From contig NW_006921532.1 in assembly GCF_000340215.1 (NCBI RefSeq), positions 4,539,126 to 4,603,125 on the forward strand: a DNA stretch of 64,000 nucleotides, given 5' to 3'. Origin of the DNA: Pseudocercospora fijiensis CIRAD86. Taxonomy: Eukaryota; Ascomycota; Dothideomycetes; Mycosphaerellales; Mycosphaerellaceae. Both the position numbers and the translations under genes were made by a program. Position 1 is the stretch's first letter. Each line of letters begins with the position of its first letter. The notes below the pieces were generated by a model. It searched no databases. It was given only the letters and a program-made list of their open reading frames with translations, and had not been told where the DNA came from. Shown one piece after another: positions 23,469 through 33,713 of the stretch.

Positions 23469-25344
23469 TCATAACTTCCGGCTGTATGAGATGATCCTCT
23501 GGGCGAGATCCTCCACTCCAACTTCCTCTTTGATACTCAAACGACGCGATTGCAGTTCCACTGCCTTTCGATCCTTCCATGCTTTGCCGAGTATGACTAT
23601 GAAGGGATAGCCAATCAAGTCTGCATCGTTGAGCTTCCAGCCTAGGGGTCTTTCTCGATCGTCAATTACAGCATCAAACTCCATTGTTCCCGACATTTCC
23701 CGGAGGTGATGCATGACATAGTCGTACAGTTCGACCACTTCATCTGCTGAACTACTGCCCGTGCCGACCAGCACCATCGCGAATGGAGCAATAACGACAG
23801 GCCAATTCAAGCCCTTGGCGTCCGCGAGCATTGTGGCCATTGCTCCGACTAATCGGGAGACGCCGACACCGTGACAGCCCATCTCAATGGCGATGGTTTC
23901 GTTGCTGGCGTCTTTGATCGTCGCTTCCAGTGGTTCACTATATCGTGAGCCGAGATGGAAGGTGTGGCCTATCTCGATGGCTTGATGTAATTGAAGGGCC
24001 CTAGATCCACAATCTGGACACGGGTCATTTTCTCGAGCTTTTGTGAGGAGGAATGGTGCTTCTGCAATTCTCGGCGGCTCCGAACCAGAGTAATCAACGT
24101 CAGGAAGATAGCACTGGGACTCAGATATCCTAGGGTCACGAATGTGGATGCAATGCTCTTGACGGGCATCGAGCCACATCTGAGCATCAGCATTGCTCGT
24201 CTCAATATTTGGATGAAGTCTCTTGATAGCATGCAAGTTCAGCTCACAGTCTTGAGGATAGTACACCTTCAAGATCGAGTCAACACGGCCGCCAGCAGTC
24301 CGCGCGGACGCGTCAAGAGTGTAGGCGGCCTCATACTTCGACCAAGCTTGACCATAGATCTGCTCAAATTGTGCGGCTTCTTCTTCAGACCGCGGCTTTG
24401 GTAACTTCTTTTCCAGCTTACGGAGGATGGGACCAGCCCATATAGCGAGATCATGCTTGACGTCTAGAGGCTCTGACGTTGCGTCGTGCTTGCCGACGTA
24501 AAGCTCCTCATTTACAGACATTCTGCAAGCGCTGCATTTGATGACTGTGTCTTCGCCTCTCTGAGACGCGAAGTGGTACTCGTGGCTGTGGTTGCCACCC
24601 ATATTACCAGAATCCGCAGTCGCCACCAGATATGGAAGGTTCAGCTGGTCAAAGAAGGCCTTGTACGCCTTCTGCACAGCTTGATATGTCTCCATAGCAT
24701 GTTCCTCGGTCAAGTCAAAAGTGTAGAGATCTTTCATGATGAACTCCCTGCCTCGAAGTAATCCTTGCCTGGGGCGGGCCTCGTCCCGGTATTTCCTCGA
24801 CACTTGATACAGCCGGAGCGGCAGGTCTTTGTAAGACTGTACGGCATGCTTGACAATGTTGGTGATTTCTTCCTCGTGCGTTGGAGCGAGCAAGTGTTTT
24901 GCATTCTTTCGGTCAGTCAAGTGGAAGAGCTCTGAGTTTCGGCCCTGGAGCCGTCCAGATTTTCGCCATAACTCTTGCGACGAGAGAGAAGACAATGCAA
25001 CCTTGGAGGCACCGAGGCTCTGCATGTGCTTGTCGATCAGCGTCTCCACCTTGTTCAGCACTCGCAATCCGAGCGGAAGAATGTGAAAGATTCCAGGCTG
25101 TGCTTGGCGTAGGAATCCAGCTCGGACGAGAAGGTCGTGGCCATCTTCATGCGCATCCCCAGACGATGGCTTCTTTTTGCTTTGAGTGGGAGTCCAAAAG
25201 GTGGTCAATCGGTTGCGAGTATCGGACTGGTGAAGTCATTAATGTAATGAAGTGGCAGGGCAGGCGTAGAAGCGATACGATACTGACATGGAGAGCGCGT
25301 CGCTGAAACCACCCTTGAATACTTGAGGCCCTGCTCAATGGCAT
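23469..25344 (-). CDS. AIM10: Mitochondrial prolyl-tRNA synthetase
   Basis: Class II aminoacyl-tRNA synthetase charging mitochondrial tRNA-Pro. Two exons on minus: 25288-25344 (57 nt) and 23469-25226, giving 604 residues. Exon 1, joined across a 61-nt intron (GTCAGT...CACCAG), encodes MPLSRASSIQGWFQRRALH and continues SDTRNRLTTFW. This is an Arg/Ser-rich, acid-free presequence, as expected for mitochondrial import. Without this exon the protein would lack its own ATG. Class II motifs: motif 2 region YRDEARPRQGLLRGREFIMKD and motif 3 GCHGVGVSRLVGA. A bacterial-type insertion lies between them, with a CPDCG pair. Yeast AIM10 is the presumed orthologue. Divergent to MAK21. Confidence 0.92.
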
Positions 25345-25565
25345 CTCAAGCACTACGTGCAAATTTTTATGAAGCCGAAGTCGATGCCACTCGAGCAGTC
25401 TTCAATGCGACGAGCCAATCCATCGTTCTACTCAGGCAGCAGTTCTGTCAATGGTACTCGCGTTTTTGAGTTTGGAGCTGCCGAGATATCGCCGTCGCAG
25501 CGCCGACTGGGGAACATTTTCTCTGGCGAGTCCCAAGCACGAATACAACCACACATGCCGTCGCC
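25345..25565. promoter_or_regulatory. AIM10/MAK21 divergent promoter
   Basis: 221 bp separate the start codons of mitochondrial ProRS and MAK21. One short region probably serves both. No defined site is recognised. Confidence 0.45.
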
Positions 25566-28181
25566 ATGAGCACGAAACGAAAATCGTTCGGCGACCAAGG
25601 CCGGCCGCACAAGAAGCCCAAGCCGAATCATGGCAGCGGCAGCGGCAGCGGCAGCAAGAGAGTCGGCCAGCCCACACTCATATTCGCAGCAAGACCCGAC
25701 TGGCACGCCGCAGAGTTACCATCGCTCGAAGAAAAGGAGATTGTGTCTCTGCCGCCACAACAGACGATCGACGAGCTGTACCAGTACGCGACTGCTCTGC
25801 TCGAGGCAGAGAACAAGGCCTACAATGACTCCCACCTCACCGGCTCGTCTTCGCACAAATTCCTGTCTACCATCATGGCTTCAGGTACCCTCGAGGACAA
25901 AATATCGGCCTTGACGCTTCTGGTACAAGAATCGCCTCTGCATACAACGAAAGCTTTCGAAAACCTCCTGGGCTTGTCAAAGAAGAAGAGCAGGAATCAA
26001 GCGTTGCAGGCCTTGGCGGCATTGAAGGACTTGCTAGGGCAAGGTGTCGTCTTACCAGGAGATCGCAAGCTACGCCCTTTTGCCAAACAACCTGGGCTTC
26101 TCGCAGTCCTACAAGGGAAGTCTGTGCGTTGGCAACGTGGAGATGCGCTGCCAAATGGTTTGCAGAAGACTCATCTTCTTGTATGGGCTTTCGAAGACTG
26201 GCTAAAGAAGAGGTACTTTGAACTGCTAGGGATTCTGGAAACGTGGTGCAGTGATGAAATCGAATACTCCAGGAGCCGTGCTATTACCTATGTCTTTGAA
26301 CTGCTGAAGGATAAGCCGGAGCAGGAAGAGAATCTGCTGCGATTACTTGTGAACAAGTTGGGAGATACAGAGCGAAAAATCGCATCGCGAGCCTCGTATC
26401 TGCTTTTGCAGCTCGAAAATACACATCCAGCAATGAAGACAATCATTACGAACAGTATTGAAGCAGACTCGTTATTCAGACCTGGCCAGAGCGATCATGC
26501 GAAATACTATGCCATTATCACCCTCAATCAAACGATCCTCAGTCAAAAGGAGGAAGAGCTGGCAAACAGGCTCCTGGATATATACTTCTCTCTGTTCGTG
26601 CAGTTGCTGAAGCCAGTGGAGAAGGATCGACCAACAGTGAAGGCAAATGCTAAAGCTCCCCATCAAGGCGGAGGCGGCAAAGCAGGCAAAATGGCGGCCA
26701 AGAAGCGGAAGGCCGAGGAGCGAAGTGAAGAATCTGCGACACAGCTCCACGACAAGATGGTTGCACAGGTACTGGCCGGAGTAAATCGAGCGTTCCCTTT
26801 CGCTGACACCAGCGACCCAACATTCGAGCAGCAACTTGACACCATCTTCCGTGTAGCTCACGCCTCAAACTTTAATACCAGCATTCAGGCCTTGATCCTG
26901 CTACAACAAATATCGTCAAGGAAGCATTTCGGCGCGGAACGATTCTACAAGACACTCTACGAGAGCTTGTTAGACCCAAGGCTCTTCTCGAGCAGCAAAC
27001 AGGTCATGTACCTCAACCTGCTGTACAAGAGCTTGAAAGCGGATCTCAACGCGAAGCGTGTGCAAGCATTCGTGAAAAGGCTCCTACAAGTCATAACAAT
27101 GCATGAACCGCCATTTGCATGCGGAGTGCTTTACCTGATAAGCGAGCTGGAAAACACGTTCCCCAGCATCCGCAAAATGTTGACAGAGCCTGAACTCGCA
27201 GACGAAGACGAAGAAGAGCATTTCGTAGATGTTCCAGAAGGTGGGCAGAGCCTCGAACAAGAGCAAGCAACTCCAGCTAGAAAAGTCGCCTACGATCCGA
27301 GAAAACGAGATCCAGAGTATTCAAATGCCGAGCGCACCTCGCTGTGGGATATTCTTCCACTGTTGCGACACTTCCATCCATCTGTCGCACTCTTTGCAGA
27401 GGCTGTTTTCGGTACGAAGAAGATGCCGCCAAAGCCGGACCCGACACAGCATACCCTGATGCATTTCCTCGACCGATTCGTGTATCGTAAACCCAAGACG
27501 AAGCAAGATAAGACGCATGGCGCTTCTATCATGCAACCGTTGGTTGGTAGCAATGCTGCCGATCTCTTGGTCAAGCCAGGCGAGGCCGTCACTCGACAAG
27601 CGCCACTCAACTCTGATTCTTTCTGGGCGAAGAAGGTGGAAGATGTTGCTGCGGATGAAGTTTTCTTCCATTCCTACTTCAATGCTGCAGACAACAAGAA
27701 GCGCAAGGTTGGAGAGAAGAGAGGGAAGATGTCTCAAGAGTCTGTTGACAGTGATAGCGATGCAGGAGAGGATGAGATCTGGCAGGCCATTGCGAATTCG
27801 AGACCAGAAGTTGAGGGACCAGATTCCGACGACGACCTCAGCATGGCAGACTTGGAATCTGCTTATTCCAAGAGTGATGGATCTGAGTCGGGTATTGACC
27901 TTGGTGGGAATGAAGACGAGCCTGTTCAAGATTCATTCGCAGAGATGGATGGAATGGACGGCAGCGATATGGAAGACATACCCGACTTCGATGACGAGGA
28001 AGCAATGCTTGGATCAGATGATGAGGTACCATTAGGCTTGCCGGAGGAAAGCTTGGAAGTGACGGACAAGACGACACGGAACAAGAAGAAGCGACAGGAG
28101 CGGAAGCGTCTGCGCGATATGCCTGTTTTTGCGTCAGCAGACGATTACGCACGTCTACTTGGTGACGATGAGGGTATGTAA
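25566..28181 (+). CDS. MAK21: MAK21/NOC1, 60S ribosome biogenesis factor
   Basis: Nucleolar Noc1 subunit of the Noc1-Noc2 complex needed for pre-60S assembly. Single exon, 871 residues, starting MSTKRKSFGDQGRPHKKPKP, a basic nucleolar-type N-terminus. HEAT-like helices follow, then the CBF/Mak21 domain, recognisable at FNTSIQALILLQQISSRKH, LYESLLDPRLFSSSKQ, YLNLLYKSLK and LPLLRHFHPSVALFAEAVF. The C-terminal quarter is highly acidic (DSDSDAGEDE, DFDDEEAMLGSDDE) and ends in basic helices, typical for the family. It is somewhat shorter than the yeast protein. Confidence 0.93.
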   Translation: MSTKRKSFGDQGRPHKKPKPNHGSGSGSGSKRVGQPTLIFAARPDWHAAELPSLEEKEIVSLPPQQTIDELYQYATALLEAENKAYNDSHLTGSSSHKFLSTIMASGTLEDKISALTLLVQESPLHTTKAFENLLGLSKKKSRNQALQALAALKDLLGQGVVLPGDRKLRPFAKQPGLLAVLQGKSVRWQRGDALPNGLQKTHLLVWAFEDWLKKRYFELLGILETWCSDEIEYSRSRAITYVFELLKDKPEQEENLLRLLVNKLGDTERKIASRASYLLLQLENTHPAMKTIITNSIEADSLFRPGQSDHAKYYAIITLNQTILSQKEEELANRLLDIYFSLFVQLLKPVEKDRPTVKANAKAPHQGGGGKAGKMAAKKRKAEERSEESATQLHDKMVAQVLAGVNRAFPFADTSDPTFEQQLDTIFRVAHASNFNTSIQALILLQQISSRKHFGAERFYKTLYESLLDPRLFSSSKQVMYLNLLYKSLKADLNAKRVQAFVKRLLQVITMHEPPFACGVLYLISELENTFPSIRKMLTEPELADEDEEEHFVDVPEGGQSLEQEQATPARKVAYDPRKRDPEYSNAERTSLWDILPLLRHFHPSVALFAEAVFGTKKMPPKPDPTQHTLMHFLDRFVYRKPKTKQDKTHGASIMQPLVGSNAADLLVKPGEAVTRQAPLNSDSFWAKKVEDVAADEVFFHSYFNAADNKKRKVGEKRGKMSQESVDSDSDAGEDEIWQAIANSRPEVEGPDSDDDLSMADLESAYSKSDGSESGIDLGGNEDEPVQDSFAEMDGMDGSDMEDIPDFDDEEAMLGSDDEVPLGLPEESLEVTDKTTRNKKKRQERKRLRDMPVFASADDYARLLGDDEGM

Positions 28182-28658
28182 ATAGCACAGACAAATGCGC
28201 CGCATTGGCTGCGTGGGTCGCGCTTGTGAAAACGGCTTGCTGCCTTGCCACCTAAAATTAGCCACACCTCTCGCCAGCTCTTACACATCATCACGGTTGT
28301 AACGAAGAAGCAGGGCCACCCGATGCGATCACTTTGACCTGGCCAAGATGCACTTCAGCAGATGAGAAAACGGGATCGAAGAACTCTGGCCAATGGTCAC
28401 TTCTCCATCAAGGAAGGCGTCCACGAGGTTCAGTTACTGAGCAGCGATCCTGCGATGGGACTGAAATGCCATACAACTACTTTCCGACCGTCTTTGTTGA
28501 CACAAACGCAATGCCCCATTTCACGATCGTCTTGAAGCTGTTGAATGTCCCGACATTTCTCGGCCAATGAAGCCTGAACGCAGAGTGTAGGAGCATATCA
28601 TCCCGTAAAGTTCTTAGGCTGTGATGTTAAAGTCGTTTGACCACCATAAGCCTTGAAT
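28182..28658. other. Convergent intergenic region
   Basis: 3' flanks of MAK21 (+) and TMA20 (-). Nothing supported. Confidence 0.45.
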
Positions 28659-29284
28659 TTACAGACCCAGCTTCCACAAGCCATCTCCAACATAGTGTCC
28701 GTTCTCAATGGCTGGGCCCTTCTTTTTCTCCTTCATCTCTTTGGTGCTCTGCTTCAATACCCCGACCATACACGCATTTTCCTTGCCTTCGGCGTCCACG
28801 ACAACAACCTCCCCAGCTTCAATCTCTTTTCCTCCATTAGCCCACTGCTCACTCTCTGGCCCACCGGGCAATCTTCCGCCAGGACTCGTCAGTCCCGGCG
28901 TCATCAGCGTAGCTCCTGACAGCACAAATCTTATACCACCGCGATCTATTCGTACGTGCTGGAAGCACTGCGGGTATTGGTGTATTACTCGCAGATGTGG
29001 AATGATCGGATCGTCCATGTGTTGCCAGAAAAGAGGCTTGTCGCCCAGAGAGTAGAGTGAGACGCGATCTGGGAGTTTGACCAAGTCTAATTGCTCTTTC
29101 TTCGGAAGGATCGCCTCAATGTATGGCTCGATGAGTGGGTAGGTCTCGATGATGTTTTCGCGGATTTTGCGCTGGACGGAGGATTTCACTTTGGACTTCG
29201 CGCCCGGCGAGAATCTGGTTGAGAGTGTGAGCGTGTAGGCAAGGAGCATGAGGTTCGGACACGTACTGACTCCTTTTTGAACAT
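28659..29284 (-). CDS. TMA20: TMA20/MCT-1 translation factor (PUA domain)
   Basis: Tma20 (MCTS1) works with Tma22/DENR in 40S recycling and re-initiation. Two exons on minus: a 14-nt exon 29271-29284 (MFKK plus two bases) and 28659-29214; 189 residues. The splice yields MFKKEFSPGAKSKVKSSVQR, matching the family's MFKK start; the intron is 56 nt (GTCAGT...AACCAG). A DUF1947-type N-terminal domain is followed by the PUA domain with the landmark VRIDRGGIRFVLSGATLMTPGL. C-terminal GHYVGDGLWKLGL matches the family's terminal strand. Its start lies only 133 bp from the left end of transposon 1, which now separates it from SGT2. Confidence 0.94.
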
Positions 29285-29599
29285 CTTGAAGGTCGAGTCT
29301 GCCCGCTCAATGTATGAGCACGCAACAGTGTATGTAGCTTTCAACTAACTGTTTGCATGTGATGTCGAACCACCTGCGACCCCACCCCACCCTGCCCCGC
29401 CATCCATACGCTTGGCTACGGAGGCCCGTAGATACCAAGAAGCCAAACCAGGGTGGGCTATTCTCACCGCCTTTACTACCTAATTCTTCATGTTTGACCT
29501 TAAGGACTCGCACTACACTCGCTATTGACTCGCATAATAGCTCCACGTGTTGATTTAGAGCTATAGAGGGCCTAATTAATCTCTTAAGTCGAGAGGGAT

Positions 29600-31162
29600 A
29601 CTACGAAGGAAGCAATCCTATAATACCTTCTATAGGAGACCGGTTATTAGATATCTATGCGTACGCTTATACGAAGGCTCTAGGAGTGGAATATCTAGTA
29701 TAACCGTTATACTAACTAGCGAGTTAACGATGTCGAGTAACTTAAGATTCGAGTCGCTTATACCTTCTACGTTCTACGGTTAACTAATAAAGAGGCGGTT
29801 AAAATACTATAGGCGGATAGATTTAATATTAGCTAGCGGAGATATCAACGGATACGTTAAGAGCTTAGATTAAAGAAGTTAATAGACCGGTATTTATAAG
29901 CACGAGCGGAAGAGGAGATAGCGGAGGTTTTACGAGAAGAGCTTAATAAGTCTCTAGTAGAGTCTTTTAGCCGAAGGCACCTATATACCTATATTAGGTC
30001 CAAATACAATATCGTTAGCAGAGACAGGCTATATCGTATAGCTTGCTTGCTAAATCCTAAAGGCCTACGAGTCCGCCGCGAGCGGGTACGAGAGCACTAT
30101 AGTATAGTTCGGATACTAGGCCCTAGATACGCAATATTAATAGATGCTTACTATAAATTCGAGCATTAGGGTATATAGATATATGCAGCTATTAATGTCT
30201 ACTCGCGTTATATTGTCTAGATCTATATAGGCATTACTAGCCGGACAGCTGTCTCTATACTCGCTTAGTACGTTGCAACTATTAAGAATAGTAGTGTAAT
30301 GCTATAGATTATCCGATTAGACCGTAGAGCGGAGACGATTCTAGCCGCGGACGCTTACTATAGGACTCGCCTTGCGACTCGTACTAAGGCGGAATCGGAG
30401 GAACCGCTACCTGCCTTCTAGGATTGCTTTAAATACGGCACTAGCAAGATAAACTAGCGGATTGAGTTATAGTAGCGGTAGCAAGTACCCGCTATAGATA
30501 GCTAGAGGAGCTATTTCTACGAGTTGCTACGCGAGTCACTATACGATACTAATTTATTATCCGACCGGATTGCCTTCCTTACGATCTATATACTAATTAT
30601 ACGTAATAAAGTCCTCGAGTTTGTTTACCTCTAGAATAGCTATCGTATTCGGAAGCAGGCTAGGCGACTATATATTGTATTAGGCATTCCGTATATTCTA
30701 TACTATTATCTAGAGCTTAGCGGGCATTCTTATTAAGGTATTCCTATACTAGACGGCGTACTTAATAATATCGAGCAAGACCTTTAAGAATTCGGTATAT
30801 ATTAGTTCTAGACTCGCTATAGACTCGCCGCAAACTCGCTAATATACTTGCTCCTAGATCTTAAAGCCTACCTACCCGAGGTTACGCTTACTTAGTATTA
30901 GGTAGCATTATAGGCTTATAACTTCTCGTATCTAGTTAGTAGCAGCGAGAATAATAGCGATAGAGAGCGCGTTTACCGCTCTATATACTTACTTCTTCGA
31001 CGGCTAGTTACGGAGCATATAGCTATAGGGGAAGAGCCGGAACTAGTAGAATTAGACAAGCTATTAGCAGCTCGTAATTAGATGTCAGCAACGGCTCGGT
31101 ACTAGGAGGCGCTTGCAAACCCCGATGCTAGATTAATTGAGTTTGAAAATAATATAGTTTAA
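29600..31162 (+). pseudogene. RIP-inactivated integrase-core (rve-like) transposase
   Basis: One frame runs for about 1.5 kb with interruptions only by TAG/TAA codons, ending at TAA 31160-31162. The retroviral-integrase-type core is recognisable: ILIDAYYKFEH (first Asp), the strand INVYSRYIVWIYIGITSRTA, IIRLDRRAETILAADA (second Asp), and GTSKINQRIE (catalytic Glu). This arrangement is known from fungal 'integrase core domain' proteins. The upstream segment is basic, and the C-terminal part is Leu-rich. The start codon cannot be fixed. A rve-type enzyme agrees with the possible 6-bp target duplication. Confidence 0.75.
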
Positions 31163-31305
31163 TCGGCGATCTACGAGCCGGCCGCGAGTATATAGCGAGT
31201 CGATTATTCTAGTTCTATTTCGTCCTTTCCCTAGCTAGTTCTACCTCTATTCTATACCTATTTCTACCTCTATTCTATACCTATTTCTATACTAACAATA
31301 CAATA

Positions 31306-32460
31306 ATGCCTGCTAAATAGGGTACCTTTTACTCTGTCTTAGGCGTTAAGTATATAGTAATGTTTCAATTATACGCATACTGTTTACAATGCGGCCTTAA
31401 GAACCCTAATCCACTAACTAAGCGATTTATACGCGAGCTATTAGTAGCAGCTGCTACGGCAGCTACGAGTGTAGTTACGAGTATAGCACGAGGCTATAAT
31501 GCGTTCCCCTCTCTACCTAAGTCGGCTAACGCTGTACGCAACGCTGCTATTTAGCAATATAAGCTAACTTAACGACTAAACGCTAGGTCTCGGAGCCTCT
31601 CGTAGCGTCTAGTAATATCTGCTTCTTCTTCTTCGGAAAAAACAGAGCTAATAAAGCTATTCCGGTGCCGCTATATTATCTATCTTTAGCGAGTCGAAGT
31701 TAAGATTATAGCCTCTATAGAGACGTAGATATACTATAAATCGGAGGTGTATTCTACTACGACTAATTCCGTGTCTAAAGAAGTATATAAAGCCGCTAAT
31801 ATAAGCTTTCTCGACTAGATTTTAAATAAACGGATTAACGAGCTACCTAACAATAGCGACATTAAGGGTATAGAAGACTATACTAACTACTTCTTCTACG
31901 CTAGCTTCGACAAAGATAATCAACTAGATAAGGTATCCTCTAAGGCGGTTAGCTTACTATCGATTGAATAGATTCTTTTTACGTTCAAACTAACGACAAA
32001 GACAACAATCTACGAGATACCTATCTATATCTAGTTACGGAAGCAGCAGTAACAAAGGTAGTAAAAGCGGAAGTACCGGCTAAATATTCCTCCTACTGCG
32101 AGTAGTACTACGAGTACTATAGCGAGTAAGTATAGAGTAGTTGATAGCATAGAGATTAAGAAAGAAAAGCTATAGACCGAGAAGATAATCGATATAGAGA
32201 AGCCGCCTAAGATTATTAACTTAAGCGGCGAGGATACCGCGAGGACACTACGAGGTACGTCTGTTCTAAAAGGGTCGAGCGAATCTAAAGACTAGCAACC
32301 TAGCTAGCAACCTAGCTAGCAACCTAGCTAGCAACCTAAGCAGCAACCTAAGCAGCAACCTAAGTAGCAACCTAGCTAGCAAGCTAAGTAGTAACAACCT
32401 ACTAACAGCGGCGGACATACTAAGAGTTAAAGGCTAAAGCGCAGTCGGAAGAAGAAATAA
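31306..32460 (+). pseudogene. RIP-inactivated Gln/Pro/Lys-repeat ORF of transposon 1
   Basis: Starts ATGCCTGCTAAATAG; nearly all stops are TAG (from CAG) or TAA (from CAA). Recognisable pieces include a hydrophobic N-terminal third, an Ala/Thr-rich stretch, Lys/Arg patches, and a 12-bp-period tandem repeat at about 32287-32390 encoding QQPS/QQPK units. The tail is basic (RLKRSRKKK). The end is uncertain because the terminal TAA could itself be a mutated CAA. Function unknown; it may be a DNA-binding or accessory protein of the element. Confidence 0.6.
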
Positions 32461-32559
32461 GATATAGAAGTAGAAGTATAGACTCGTAGTACACTCGCTA
32501 TAGACTCGCTATAGAATCGCTATTTTATTTACTATACTCGTAGCGGACTCGCTGCTATT

Positions 32560-33480
32560 TTAAAGGTCTTCTACTAGTAGCTCGCGATCGCTATTTAGCT
32601 ATAACTCCTTCTATATCGTATATATATCCTTTAACTTAATAATTGCCTTAGTCTTAAGCTATTTGAACTACTTTTAATAATAACCCTCTAGATCGGCAAA
32701 CCTAGTCTTAAAAGCATTAATCTTTGTCTCTAATACAATATTCTTCGTCTCTAATTTAATGCTCTTTACCTCTAACAGAGTATTCTTCGACTCTAGGGCC
32801 TCGACTCGCGCCTATATCGCGGCTAGCTCGCTATTCTTATCGTCTTCTTTAACCTTAATCTCGCTAGTAGTGTAGCTACTCTTGCCCTAATACTTATAAT
32901 AAGTATAGACTCTCTCTCCTTTAGCATCTAGCACGCGATACTTATAGCCGTTATCGTAGCGAGTATAGAAGTGATATAGCGATAGTGCTAGCTTTCCTTG
33001 CTTAGTCTCTATAATTGTACTAGTAGCTAAGTATTTACGTATTCTGTTTAAAGCTACCTTCTTCTTTTACGGATTTGCAGTATCGTCGATAAGGTCCTAC
33101 TATATCTGCTCGCTATAGTACTAGAAATCTTTCGTGTTTATAGTCGTAGGACGTCGAAGTCTAGAGCGAGTTAGTAGCGAGTCTATAGCGATACGCCTCG
33201 TAGCTTACGATAAATACGGTGCTCCTGCTAGTAAGGTAGGCACTAAGTCGGGCGCTAAAGCACCTAAAGCAGCTATAATAATAAGGTCGCGCGAAATACT
33301 AGTTATAGCTCGAAACGGTAGTAGTAGTAGTAACGCTACTATCGCTATCGCTATCGCTAAAGGTAGAAGACGAAGAAGAATATAGCGAGTCGAGGCGCGA
33401 AGGAATAGCGAGTACGGTAAGGTTTGCGCGGTGAAGTTACGCGTAAGGAAGGCGCGATAATAATAGGAAGCAACAATAGC
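32560..33480 (-). pseudogene. RIP-inactivated coiled-coil ORF of transposon 1
   Basis: On the minus strand, an Ser/Thr/Tyr-rich N-terminal part (near 33380-33300) leads to a segment with a YKYG-type motif (around 32930-32950). A heptad-like coiled coil (ARVEALESKNTLLEVKS, near 32830-32740) follows. Stops are TAG/TAA. It converges on the Gln/Pro ORF. No known domain; exon structure and start are not resolved. Confidence 0.45.
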
Positions 33481-33713
33481 CTCAAGTGAAGCCAACCGTG
33501 GTTTGGCTTCTTGGTATGTATGGAGCTCCGTCCTTGGCACTTGGGGCCCATCAATTATTGATTGACCGCGCCGATCTACACGACAACTTACTGTCCTCAC
33601 GAGAAGGTTCGATCGGGCCCTGGGAGATAAGGATAACACACAGCTCCCGACCTGCAGTGGAAGACATCGCGCAGAGCAAGAAGGTACCTCACACGAATCT
33701 CAAGGCAGCCAAA

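Larger units (their letters stand above)
29417..33532. mobile_element. RIP-mutated DNA transposon 1 with TIRs and integrase-core ORF
   Basis: A 4.1-kb AT/TA-rich block. Left end (29418-29459) and right end (33490-33531, reverse complement) share an inverted repeat. Its core ATACCAAGAAGCCAAACCA is perfect (29432-29450 and 33499-33517). Outside the core the match continues, with RIP-type differences, to ACGGAG. The direct repeat CTTGGC flanks it at 29411-29416 and 33533-33538, a possible 6-bp target duplication. The interior has TpA excess and many TAG/TAA codons. Reading those as Gln restores three long frames: an integrase-like ORF (+, to 31162), a Gln/Pro/Lys-rich ORF (+, from 31306) and a coiled-coil ORF (-, about 33480-32560). 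It is inactive as it stands. Confidence 0.85.
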
